Source: Chamaecyparis obtusa (Eukaryota; Streptophyta; Pinopsida; Cupressales; Cupressaceae). From it: a stretch of DNA of 64,000 nt. Shown here one piece after another: positions 22,377 to 33,419 of this stretch. Positions within the stretch are counted from its first letter, which is position 1. Every line of letters begins with the position of its first letter. The notes below the pieces were generated by a model. The model made no database searches. It worked only from the letters and a program-made list of their open reading frames with translations, and was not told the origin of the DNA. Location of the stretch: NCBI GenBank assembly GCA_027943335.1, contig BSBK01007858.1, positions 497,501-561,500 on the forward strand, given 5' to 3'. A program made the position numbers and the translations under genes.

Positions 22377-23923
22377 CTGAGTTTCCAGATTGTCTTTGAT
22401 GCTGTAACTATTTGAAGCCAATGATTCTTTTCTCCCCAACTTTGGAGTTGATCTTAGACATATTTATACCTTCCTTGGAACGGAAGAGTCATATCCCTTC
22501 CCATGGGTATACCTTCATAACTGCTTTCCTAATTTAATTTCTTTATTACCTTTGAATCAATTGCACCCCTTGGGAAATATTTACTAACACATCATTGGCT
22601 TTAGTGGAAAATAATCTATGTATCATTTAATGATCCATTGTTTATCGGTTGCGTAACCTTCTCAATGGAAACCATGTCACACGGTTACAGAATTCCTGGT
22701 TTTCTTATGTCTGATCAGTGTGGGAAAGGGAGTTATTCTACTGACATAAGGGAATATTATAGTCTACATTTGAAGGTTGTAGTTTATACGAGGATTCATT
22801 GATGCAGGCTGGATGATCTATTTGAGATTTCTGTTTATTCTTGCAGTCTGAATATGATCTTTGGAATGTCACTTACTTGGATCATCATTCTCAGAAAATT
22901 GTGATGCCTTACAAATAAGACGATTTTCTGCTAAATGTTGTTTGCTTAAATATTCTGTGTCGGGGACATGACAAAGAGTTTACAGATTTCAAGATTTAAC
23001 AAGGTTAAAACTTGAGATTGTGTTTGTTAAGCAATCAATTTTTGAGCTGTCTATGAAGGCCACCTCAGATGCTTAAGATCATGCTTGTTCTTATATCAAT
23101 AAATCTTTGTTGGCTTTATTGATGAAAAGTGTCACAACTTTTTACCATTCTAATAAACAAATTGGCTCCAACCAGGCAGGGGTTACTTTCATTCAGGGTA
23201 GTTTGTTTTCAAAGCATTCCAAACAATAAGAGTTTTAACAAGATTTCAGAATACCCAAATTGACGAGTATATTAATTTACAGCATAATTAATATATGTTA
23301 AATAATTCTTGAATTGGTTAAATAGTAATTATCTGAAGAATATAACGAAAGCTTAATTTGTCATGATACAAAAACACAATCTGAAATGGGATTTTAGTTC
23401 AGTTAGCCAATTTGATCACATAAAAAAATAGTTGAAGTTAATTCTTCACGTTATGCTCCTGAAAGTTCACTTAAAAAATGGAAACCTCATGTTGGTTTCA
23501 AAAGTTGAGAAGATGCGTTCAACATGATCACTATAGTGCTTATAGCTGAAAAACAAAATATGTAGCATTGATGGGTTTGACAATGCTAAATTTGAAAATT
23601 GATTGTTGAAAAGAATAAAGACAGGAAGATGCATTTAAAATTTTGTTTACTGGAGTGATTAGGTTTGATAGAGGAAGTGTTGAATTTTTTTTGTCATTGA
23701 TGTCAAAGGTCGGTGATCAAGGTCATATAAATTTTGGAGACTTATTCCAAGTAATAGAGAACTGGAATGAAATGCTTATCAAGTTGCTGATTATTCATAT
23801 CTTCATCAACTACTTGGTTGTCTACTTGAGCTGGTTAGGTGTCTACCTAAGCTGGCTGTTTGTCTACTTCACTTGCTTGTGCACCAAGTTAGACTATTTG
23901 CCTTGTCATCGCTTAATTTTTTT
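20799..23923. other. 3' flank of the AIG1-like gene
   Basis: No gene is recognised. An (ACAT)n repeat lies at about 22348-22377. Overlapping open frames on both strands at 22036-22399 have no family signature. No clear AATAAA was found close to the AIG1 stop. Confidence 0.45.
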
Positions 23924-25770
23924 AAAAAGGGGTCGATTATGTTATTTTGTCATATGATGCACTGTCTTGCTGTTGTGTATGTCGGTTGTTTTTGTGTCGG
24001 GTGGTCATCTCCTTGTTTGCGGTCTGGCAAGTGTCAAGTGAATCAACCTTGTGCTCTCATATTCCTTCAAGTTGTATGGAAGACGTATGTCACCACTCTG
24101 TAGTTGGATTCTACATTGTAGTTGGATTCCACATTGCAGTTGGAACCGTTTCTTTCTGGCACTCTGTGTTAGGAGTAATTTGTCTTGGCATGAGCTGCAA
24201 TGACATCTCATATGCTGTCATTTGGCGTGTTTTTTTAGGTGCTCAAAGGAATTAAGTATCGAATTGGTTACACGGGTCAAGTGCTCATTACGCATTCTTC
24301 ATGTCTTTCCTGTGCAGCTAGTGTGGGAGTGTGAGTCCATTTTTCTTCTAATTAGGATAAGCTAGCTCAAAAAGGCAATCATTGAGAACCAAATCCTTGC
24401 AGCGCTTTCATTTGTAGTTAGGAGTTGGAGTGCTCTTGAATTAGATAGGGGTCCAAATTACACAATAAAATGATGCGGCAACAGGTAAAAAAGCTCAAAA
24501 AAATGGAAGTTAGGAACAATGAGAAGTGTTTGTTTTGAACGAATAATTAGTGCAAGTATCAGATAACCACCGACGGTTTTCAAACTGTAGGCATCCCGAA
24601 ATATACGAAAAAGTGAGCTACCGTTTCTTTCCCGTGGACGTATTTTGCAGGTGTCGTCCTTGTGAAAAAACAGCTGGAAGTAAAAATCGGCCCGAGTGTA
24701 TTATGAATCTTTAGTCTTCGACGAAATGGAAAAAATGACTTCCTCTGTGAACAATAGGCACTGACGATTCATATCAAGTGGGTTTTAATAAAAAATGCCC
24801 CCCTGCATGGACAAAAAACTGACGAATAGATATCGGGTGACATCTCGTGTGAAAGAGAGTGGAAAGAAGGGAACACGGCTCTGGTGTAGTTGCCGAATAT
24901 AGAAAAGGAAGAAAATAAATAGTTGGGAAGCACATCATGTTTTAAAAAAAAACGTAATACAAACAAGAGTGAACGTTTTTAAAGAGGAGACGAGATTAAC
25001 AGTGATCGGGGGTATCACTGTCTTGGATGGTAAAAAGAAAAAAAGGGATCGTATAGAGTGCAAGGAATATACAATAAAGAATAAAAAGGAAGAAGGTGTT
25101 CAGGAAGTAAAGTTTGGAGGAATGAAATAGAAATGAGTTAAAGAGCTGGGTGGATAAAAGAGAGGCTATTTCAAAAGATCGTTTTCTATGCAGAGCTAAA
25201 AACGTGTGTCTGGAACATGCAGATGGAGTTCAAAAACACATATTTGAGAGTCTTGTATTTGCGCTTTGAAAATGAGATGAATGAAGGCAGAACAATAGCT
25301 CACATTTTTGGGCGAGTCCATCTTTGACAGGAGCGTGTGGTTTTCAAAAGAGAGGTGATACGAACATAGGAGTGCATCTTATTCAGTAAAGACTTTTGCA
25401 ACTAAAGTAATTTCAAACTGCAACACTTCAGGCAGGTTGCAATTGATGTCATGAGTTTTTGTTCTCGTCAAATGCAAGACCGCTCAGTTAGTCATTTGAA
25501 TTTCACTCAAAGTTGTTTTTGTCTGCAGCCTAAGAGTCTTCATGTTTTGTGAAGACAAAGCACTCAATTTTGTATAAGTTTCATCTTATTTCTCTTAGGA
25601 AGGTTATAGCCTTCTAATTCAGGTTGGAGTCTGATCTTCATGTATTTAAGGAGAGTTGCAGCTCTCAAATGTAATGGGTTGTAGCCCTTCTGTTCAGTGA
25701 TGTCGTGGTTTTTACCCGCCTTGGGTTTTTACGAGAGAACTTGTGTGTCCTGTCTTCTTTGTGGTGGGTT
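23924..25770 (+). repeat. Left LTR of the Copia element, 3'-truncated
   Basis: Aligns with 30707-32567 almost end to end. It contains an LTR TATA-like box (GTATTTAAGG, about 25640). It carries an extra copy of a 21-bp unit around GTAGTTGGATTC (about 24102-24140) that is single in the right LTR. The usual CCCCTC...CA end present at 32618-32632 is missing. Its left edge includes AAAAAGGGGTCGATT, which in a normal element is the polypurine tract outside the LTR. Confidence 0.82.
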
Positions 25771-27056
25771 GAGAATAATGCCCAGGCTATGAATGCGATC
25801 TTGTGTGGTTTAACTGAAGTCGAATTCGTAAAGATTATGCACTGTGCTACCGCAAAAGAAGTTTGGGATATATTGCATAATGCATATCATGGTGATGACA
25901 AAGTTAGGGAAGCTAAAGTTCAAACCCACCGAGCTGTCTTTGAAGGCTTTTGCATGAAGGACAGTGAAAATATTGCTGATTACATTCTTTGTGTTGATGA
26001 GGTTGTCAACGCTCTAAAAGGTTTGGGAGAAAATTTTGAAGAGAAAACTGTGGTTTAGAAAATTCTTCTTTCTCTTTCCACGAGGCTTGATGCTAAAGTC
26101 TCTACTGTTGAAAAAATGTCAGATTTAGACACTCTAACTTTTGACAAATTGCATGGTATCTTGACTGTTTATGAGGTGAGGACTAAAGTTGAAGGGTCTT
26201 TCAAAACTGAATCTGCCTTCAAGGTTTCTAAAATGAGCAAGGACAAGGAAAATAATCTCAGTGATGGCTCAAATGATGACTCCAATGAGGAAATTGCCTA
26301 TTTCATTAGAAGGCTGAAAAAAAGTTTTAACAAGAGTAAATGCAAATTTGGTTTGAAATGCTTCCACTGTGGAAAACTTGGTCACTTTGCCTCAAAGTGT
26401 CCATTTGATAAAGAAGAAGACAACAATGATGAAAAATAATTTAAATTCCGAAAAATTAGGAGATTTGCCAAGAAGAATTGGAAATCTGAAAAGGGCAAGA
26501 AGGTGCTATTTAAAAAAAATGACAGTGATGATTCTTCAAGCAACTCAAGTGACTCTCAGATTAATGAAGTCATGTTCATGGCTGTTGATGATGTGAGTTC
26601 CGAAGAAAATGAAGATGATGAAGTGGACCTTGAACTTGAATTGATTTAAGCTCTAGCTGAGATTAAGAAACTGGAAAAGAAGAATCTAAGTCTTGTGGAT
26701 CTTCTACAAGTTGAGTGCGCTGAAAAGTCAAAGATTGCAACATCTCTCAAAGAGGCTGAAACTCAGCTTGTTGACTCTAAAATTTTGAATGAAGAAGCCA
26801 AAAAGATTTGTGAGGATTTGGAAAATCAGATTTAGATAAAAGAAGAAAACATTGCCAAGCTGGAAGCTGAAATTGTTGCTCTTAGAAACATTGGTAAAAC
26901 TTCTATGCTTTCCAGTGAAGAACTGTCTTTCAATAGTGGTAAAGTCACATTAGATGACGTTCTTGGTTCTCAAAGACCTACCAAAGATAAGAGAGAAGTT
27001 GGCATGCAACCTGATCAAAACTCCTCACCACTGAAAAGTAGTCAGCCTACTCCTTA
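25771..27056 (+). pseudogene. Copia gag (nucleocapsid) pseudogene
   Basis: Structural capsid and nucleocapsid portion, N-terminus deleted. The translation starts at NNAQAMNAILCGL and includes VKIMHCATAKEVWDIL, VREAKVQTHR and a zinc knuckle CFHCGKLGHFASKC (about 26362-26400), of form CX2CX4HX4C. A Lys/Asp/Ser-rich acidic region and a predicted coiled coil (26640-26900) follow. Frame 1 is kept throughout but is interrupted by stops at 26056, 26437, 26647 and about 26833. A DDVLGSQRP block near 26955 is typical of SIRE-like gag C-termini. Confidence 0.82.
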
Positions 27057-27215
27057 ACAAGGTAAACAAACCTTTTTTGTATGGCTACTATTTTGCATGT
27101 AATTACTTTTGACATAGAGTTGTTGATTGTAGAGCTGTTCCCTTCAAGAATTATTTTTAGCATGAAAAAAATGTCTTTAGGAAGTACAACTTAATTTGCT
27201 ATAGCTGTAACAAGT

Positions 27216-27830
27216 TTGACCATACTTCCAAGATTTTGCAATAGCTATAGTGTAGATTTGTTCTACAATGTTGAACCTAAAAGGACTAAAGTGGCCAAGG
27301 TTTGGAGAAGAAAAGTTCAAGAGACTCCTCTTAAAGCTCTTGTTGTTCAAATAGCTCTTCTAGCCAGCAGTGAGAAGGATATTTGGTATGTTGACAGTGG
27401 CTGCTCCTGACATATGACAGATGATTTAAGTAAGTTTCATTCTCTCAAGAAAATGAAAGGTGAAAATGTTAGATTTGGTGGTAGTTCTTCAGCAAAGGTT
27501 GCTGGTATAGGTACAATCTTAATTAATAATGATGAAACCATTGTTGAGAATGTTCTTTATGTTGAAGGGTTGAAACACAATCTGTTAAGTGTAAGTCAGC
27601 TATGTGATCAAGGGTATGATTTTAGCTTTAACATAAATTCTTGTACTATTCAAAAGGGAGTTGATGTCATAGCTAAAGCAACTAGAGCAACAAATAATCT
27701 ATATATTCTTGATGACTCTAATGATGAGACTTGTTTGAGCAAGGTAGAGGATGCTTGGTTTTGACACAAACGTTTTGGGCATGTAAATTTTGATAATCTT
27801 ATCAAGATCAATAAAAGAGAGGTTGTTAGA
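27216..27830 (+). pseudogene. Copia protease and pre-integrase region, broken
   Basis: An aspartic protease with IWYVDSGCS (catalytic DSG, about 27390-27407) followed by a TGA where the family has Trp, then HMTDDLSKF and the ILINN and LKHNLLSVSQLCDQGYDF blocks. The pre-integrase segment starts at another TGA (27762-27764) before HKRFGHVNFDNLI. The CX2C part of the zinc-binding motif is missing and a frameshift follows near 27835. Both TGA codons fit G-to-A change of TGG. Confidence 0.8.
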
Positions 27831-27834
27831 GATA

Positions 27835-28620
27835 TGTAAACAAACTAGAGCTTCCTTCAAACCAAAAGATCATTTCAGTAGTAGGCCACTTGAGCTTATT
27901 CATATAGATCTTTGTGGACCAACTATGACAACAAGTCTTCAAGGTGAGAAATATTTTATGCTTCTTATTGATGACTTTTCTCGCATGACATGGGTTATTT
28001 TTCTAAAAGAAAAATCAGAGGCTTTAAAGAAGTTTAAGATTTTTAAAAATCTAGTTGAAAATGAAATGGATGTAAAAATCAAATGCTTGCATTTTGATAA
28101 TGGGGGAGAATTCACTTCAAATGACTTTGTTAAGTTTTGTGAGCAACATGGAATCAAGAAACAAGTTTTAGCCCCAAGCACACCACAACAAAATGGCGGT
28201 GGAAATAAAAAATAGAACTGTTCAAGAAATGTCACGTTGTTTAATGAATGAAAGAAATGTTAAAGATGTTTTTTGGAGAGAGTCTATTCACACAACAGTC
28301 TATATTCAGAATAGAACGTTGTTGAAACCCAAGTTCAACAAGACTCCATATGAACTTTGGAAAGGTAAACCGACTACTGTTAAGTATTTTAAAATTTTTG
28401 GGAGTCCATGCTATATTAAGAGAGATGAAGATAATTTGGGTAAGTTTGAATCTAGATCTGATGAGAGAATTTTCCTTGGCTATTCTTCTAAAAGTAAAAC
28501 ATTCAAATGCTATAATAAAAGACTGCATAAATTAGTAGAGAGTGCTAATGTTAAGATTCATGAGGTTATTAATGAATTTGGTGAGAAGGATGACAGCCCT
28601 GGAGAAGGTAAAACTCAAAC
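27835..28620 (+). pseudogene. Copia integrase core, frameshifted
   Basis: Integrase DDE core: LELIHIDLCGP (first Asp), LHFDNGGEFTSNDF (second Asp), then TPQQNG and, in a new frame after a one-base indel near 28195, E-KNRT with the third acidic residue in [10 protein letters not shown]. The C-terminal [18 protein letters not shown] block follows at about 28363-28420. The frameshift separates the second and third catalytic acids, so no active enzyme could be made. Confidence 0.85.
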
Positions 28621-28959
28621 CAACACTGTGGTATCAACTAAAACTCAAACCAGCATCGCTGTACCTTCTCCTCCTCATATTCAAGTTGTAACAGCTAGCA
28701 AAAGTGGTGAGAATGACAAAGGTAAAGCTCAATCTGCTCATGAAGAAACAATTTCTACTTCTAATGATGCTGAAAGTTTACATGATAATTCCGGGTATGA
28801 TTCTCAAGGTGATCATGATGCTTATAACTTCAAAACTCTTTCAAAGTTTGTTCAAAAGAATCACCCTATTGATCAGGTTATAGCTGAAAGAAGAACTAGG
28901 AATGGTAGGAAAAATGTTAACTATTTTGAGGATGTTGACTTCTTACTTATTTCCATTAT

Positions 28960-29920
28960 TGAGCCTAAGTGTTTTGAAGAGGCAGCTGCGGATGAGCATT
29001 GGGTGGCTGCTATGAAAGAGGAGTTGGAGCAAATTAAAAAGAGCAATACTTGGGAGCTTGTCTCAAGACCCATTAACAAAAATGTGATAGGTACAAAATG
29101 GGTATTCCGGAATAAAGTAAATAAAGATGGTAAGATAATCTGGAACAAGGCTCGTTTAGTTTGCAAGGGTTATTCTCAAATTGAAGGTGTGGATTTTAGT
29201 GAGACATTTGCACCGGTTGTAAGATTAGAAGCAATTCAAAATTTTTCTTGCTTTTGCTTCTTTTAAAGGTTTTAAAGTCTTTCAAATGGATGTTAAATGT
29301 GCCTTCTTAAATGGAGATTTAGTTGAAGAAATTTATGCTAAACAACCGAATGACCTTATTTCTAACAATGTGGATTATGTGTGCAAGCTGAAAAAGACTC
29401 TTTTTGGACTCAAACAAGCTTCTAGAGCTTGGTATGACAGGTTGGATAATTACTTGCAGCAACAGGGCTTCAAAAAGGGATATGTAGACAACAACTTGTA
29501 TGTCAAAGAGGAAGGTAACATCATTCTCATTGTTGTGGTTTATGTTGATGACTTGATTTTTGGTAGTGACAATGTCAAAATGTCTAAGACATTTGCTGCA
29601 TATATGAAAGATGAATTCAAAATGTCTATGATGGACGAGTTAACTTACTTTCTTAGGCTGCAGATCAATCAATCTTCTAAAGGTGTTTTCATTTCCCAAG
29701 CTAAGTATGTTAGAGAGTTACTTGAGAGATTCAAAATGGAAGATTGCAATCCGGTTAGCACTCCTATGGAAACCGGATGTAAGCTAAGTAAGGATTATGT
29801 GTCTCCTTCTATTGATCAGAATTTTCTAGATCTATGATAAGGAGTTTGTTGTTTGTTACAACCACTAGACCGGATATTATGCAGGCTGTTGGCTATGTTG
29901 CTAGATTTCAAGCATCTCCA
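28960..29920 (+). pseudogene. Copia reverse transcriptase, frameshifted
   Basis: RT starts at [14 protein letters not shown], then [18 protein letters not shown] and [21 protein letters not shown] one-base indel near 29240 moves the rest to another frame: VFQMDVKCAFLNG, LFGLKQASRAWY, and the catalytic YVDDLIFG (about 29539-29562). Another shift near 29820 leads into the TTTRPDIMQAV block, which is cut by stops at about 29923 and 29935. Confidence 0.88.
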
Positions 29921-29962
29921 AAGTGAACACATGTTTAAGCTATTAAGAGAATTTTCAAGTAT

Positions 29963-30484
29963 TTGAAAGGCACTGTTGATCTTGGTCTTTGGTTTCCAAA
30001 TAGTTCTGATTTCTCTCTTACAACCTATACAGATGTAGATTGGGGTGGCTCCGTGGATGATAAGAAAACTACCAGTGGATGTGCTTTCTTTTTGAGTGGT
30101 TGTTTGGTCTCATGGCTTAGCAAGAAACAGTCTCGCACTTCACTATCCACAACTAAAGCTAAATATGTTGTAGCAGTCTCATGTTGCACTCAGGTAATTT
30201 GGATGAAAAATACTTTATGTGACTACAAACTTGAGTTTACTGATCCTATTTTTATTTTTTGTGACAACACAAGCACCATTAATATCTCAAGAAATTCAGT
30301 GATGCATTCTCGCACTAAGCATATTCTAATCAAATATCACTATTTGAAGGAGCAAGTTGCTAATAATACGATAAAGCTGAACTATGTTTGTTCCAAAGAA
30401 CAAGTTGTTGATGTGTTCACTAAACCTCTACCCCGAGATCGCTTTGAGTATCTTCGAAGCAAGCTTGGTGTTGTTTCACCTTAG
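29963..30484 (+). pseudogene. Copia RNase H, catalytic Glu apparently lost
   Basis: C-terminal RNase H of the polyprotein: GTVDLGLWF, YTDVDWGGSVDDKKTTSGCAF (first Asp in TDVDW), then LSTTKAKYVVAVSC where the family consensus is S(T/A)AEAEY, so the Glu positions are Lys here (E to K fits G-to-A change). The later Asp is present in IFCDNTSTINIS. The TKHI..KYHYLKEQV and DVFTKPLPRDRFEYLRSKLG blocks complete the pol end; stop TAG at 30482-30484. Confidence 0.87.
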
Positions 30485-30565
30485 TGAAAGGTTTGCCTTT
30501 AGTGGATGCTCTTCATTGTTACATCTGTTGAGCTGCTGTTGTATTTTAGTTTCGTGAACATTGAT

Positions 30566-30720
30566 GACAAAGGGGGAGTAGACCTTCAGGGGGAGTTGGT
30601 TTAGTTTTTGGTAGAGTTGGTTCAGTTTGGTTTAGCCATTCAGGGGGAGTTGTCTCAGCTTGGTGAATGGTTCTTTTTTTTTTCTCGTTGGATTGCCATC
30701 AATGACAAAAAGGGGTCGAT
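30566..30720 (+). other. Polypurine tracts before the right Copia LTR
   Basis: Three purine runs follow pol: AAAGGGGGAG (30569-30578), CAGGGGGAG (twice, near 30588 and 30641) and AAAAAGGGGTCGAT (30707-30720). Plus-strand priming would normally use the last one next to the LTR. Confidence 0.55.
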
Positions 30721-32632
30721 TTTATTGTTTTTTGTCATTTGATGCATTGTCTTGCTCTTGTGTATGTCAATTGTTTTTGTGTTGGGTGGTCATCTCCTTG
30801 TTTGCGGTCTGAAAAGTGTTAAGTGAATCAACCTCGTGCTCTCATATTCCTTCAAGTTGCATGGAAGACGTATGTCACCACTCTGTAGTCAGATTCCATA
30901 TTGCAGCTGGAACCGTTTCTTTCTGGCACTCTACGTTAGGAGTAATTTGTCTTGGCATGAGTTGCAATGACATCTCATATGCTGTCAGTAGGCATTTTTT
31001 TTGGTGCTCAGAGGAATTCAGTATCGGACTGGTTACACGGGTCAAGTGCTCATTACACATTCTTCCTGTGTCTTTCTTGTGCAGTTGGTGCGGGAGTGTG
31101 AGTCCATTTTTCTTCTAATTAGGATAAGCGAGCTCAAAAAGGCAATCATTGAGAACCAAATCCTTGCAATGCTTTCATTTGTAGTAAGGAGCTGGAGCAC
31201 TCTTGAATTAGACAGGGGTCCAAATTACACAATAAAATGATGCGGTAACAGGTAAAAAAGCTAAAAAAAATAGAAGTCAGGAACAACAAGAAGTGTTTGT
31301 TTTGAGCGAATAATTAGTGCGAGTATCAGATAACCACTAACGGTTTTCAAAACTGCAGGCATCCTAAAATATATGAAAAAGTGAGCTACCGTTTCTTTCT
31401 CGTGGATATATTTTGCAGGTGTCATCCTTGTGAAAAAATGACTGGAAGTAAAAATTGGCCCGGGTGTATTATGAATCTGCACTCTTCGACAAAATGGAAA
31501 AAACGGCTTCCTCTGTGAACATCAGACACTGACGATTCATATCAAGTGTGTTTTAATAAAAAACAACCCCCTGCATTGACAAAAAAAACTTACGAATAGA
31601 TATCGGGTGACATCTGTTGTGTGAAAGAGAGTGGAAAGAAGAGAACATGACTCTGGTGTAGTTGTTGGATATAGAAAAGGAAGAACATAACAGTCAGGAA
31701 GCACATCATGTATTAAAAAAAAATGTAATACAAACAAGAGTGAGTTTTTTAATAAAAAGATGTGTGGAGAATGTTTTTAAAGAGGAGACAAGATTAATAG
31801 TGATCGGGGGTCTCATTGTCTTGGATGGTAAAAAGAAAAAAAGGATCGTATAGAGTGCAGGGAATATACAATAAAGAATAAAAAGGAAGAAGGTGTTCAG
31901 GAAGTAAAGTCTGGAGAAATGAATTAGAAAGGAGTTAAAGAGCTGGGCGTATAAAAACAAGGCTGTTTCAAAAGATTATTTTCTATACAAAGCTAAAAAA
32001 GTGTGTCTGGAACATGCAGACGAAGTTCAAAAGCACATATTCGAGAGTCTTGTATTTATGCTTTGAAAATGAGATGAATGAAGGCAGAATAACAACTCAT
32101 GTTTTTGGGTGAGTCCATCTTTGATAGGAGCGTGTGGTTTTCAAATGAGAGGTGATATGAATAGAGGAGTGCATCTTATTCAGTAAAGGCTTTTACAATT
32201 AAAATAATTTCAAACTGCAACACTTCAGGCAGGTTGCAATTGATGTCCCGAGTTTTTGTTCTCGTCAAATGTGAGATCGTTCAGTCAGTCATTTGAATTT
32301 CACTCAAAGTTGTTTTTGTCTGCAGCCTAAGAGTCTTCATGTTTTATGAAGACAAAACACTCATTTTTGTATAAGTTTCATCTTATTTCTCTTAGGAAGG
32401 TTGTAGCCTTCTAATTCAGGTTGGACCTTGATCTTCATGTATTTAAGGATAGTTGCAGCTCTCAAATTTAATGGGTTGTAGCCCTTCTGTTCAGTGATGC
32501 TGTGGTTTTTACCTGCCTTGGGTTTCCACGAGAGAATTTGTGTGTCCTGTCTTCTTTGTGGTGTGTTCTCTCAATTTGGTTTCTTAGTTTTAAATGCAAC
32601 ATAAAATATTGATTCACCCCTCCCCCTCAACA
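30707..32632 (+). repeat. Right LTR of the Copia element, complete 3' end
   Basis: Homologous to 23924-25770 and continuing about 65 bp further, to CCCCTCCCCCTCAACA at 32617-32632. It has the same TATA-like GTATTTAAGG (about 32437). The exact 5' boundary is unsure because homology between the copies includes the polypurine-like stretch; a TG start at 30726 is possible. Confidence 0.8.
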
Positions 32633-32862
32633 TTTTTTGTTTTTCAGATTCTTCATACATGATGTTGAAAGGTCCTAGAGGCTTGTTTTGTTTACTTAGG
32701 CTATGTTGGTTTTGAAAATTACAACTAAGATTAATTTAACATTTGAACAGTTTCAAAATTAATGACTTGGCATTTTTTTGTTCGGCACAATTTCATAATT
32801 TTGTCCACCTACGCTTGGTGCGATGGTTTAGTCAGGCACCTTCAAAAGTCATTTTTTAAAGA

Positions 32863-33174
32863 TTAGTCATACATGTCGATGCCGTTTTAAATGGGCCGAT
32901 GATTTGTGTTGATAATTAATTTTTATGTGATTGGGTGGTGAAAAAGATTGCGGGGAGGAAGACGTGTTTTTTGTGAGACAACATTGTGCTTCATATTGGT
33001 AATGAAAAAATGATAAAAAATTAGTCATACATATCGATGCCGTTTTAAATGGGCCAATGAATTGTGTTGATTATTCATTTTTATGTGATTGGGTGGTGAA
33101 AAAGATTGCGGGGAGGAAGATGTGTTTTTTGTGAGACAACATCGTGCTTCATATTGGTAATGAAAAAAATGATA
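32863..33174. repeat. 158-bp tandem duplication
   Basis: Two adjacent copies (32863-33020 and 33021-33174) beginning TTAGTCATACAT(G/A)TCGATGCC and ending in GGTAATGAAAAAA. They differ by roughly ten substitutions. The block lies just beyond the Copia right LTR and codes for nothing recognisable. Confidence 0.9.
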
Positions 33175-33340
33175 TTGCTATAGGGTGTGTATTTCCCTTC
33201 CTATAGTTTGATTTTCTATGTTATGATGTCATTTATATTTTTAAATTTATTGACCCCATACTTGCATATGTATGGATTGCGAGCATGTTTTATATTTCTG
33301 TTTGATGTGATTGAAGGACATAGTCATAGTTACTTGCGAG

Positions 33341-33343
<3 letters not shown>

Positions 33344-33385
<42 letters not shown>

Positions 33386-33412
33386 TATATATATGTACAC
33401 ACACACACACAC
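33344..33412. repeat. (AC)n / (AT)n compound microsatellite
   Basis: A long AC run (about 33344-33383), a short AT stretch, then a second AC run ending near 33412. It creates a His-Thr repeat in a chance open frame. Confidence 0.9.
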
Positions 33413-33419
33413 GTATATA

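Larger units (their letters stand above)
23924..32632 (+). mobile_element. Decayed Ty1/Copia element, SIRE-type, with two ~1.9-kb LTRs
   Basis: Order: left LTR, truncated gag, protease, integrase, RT, RNase H, polypurine tract, right LTR, the Copia order. A long gag with a zinc knuckle followed by an acidic and coiled-coil region, and the long LTRs, point to the SIRE/Maximus group. The left LTR lost its 3' end together with the primer binding site and the start of gag: LTR homology stops at about 25770 and runs straight into gag. No target duplication was found. Stops and frameshifts in every domain show that the copy is inactive. The two LTRs differ by many transitions and small indels, so the insertion is old. 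Confidence 0.88.

Noticed and set aside
22036..22399. Four overlapping open frames on both strands
   Set aside because: No family signature, no splice context, and coding potential on both strands at once points to chance.
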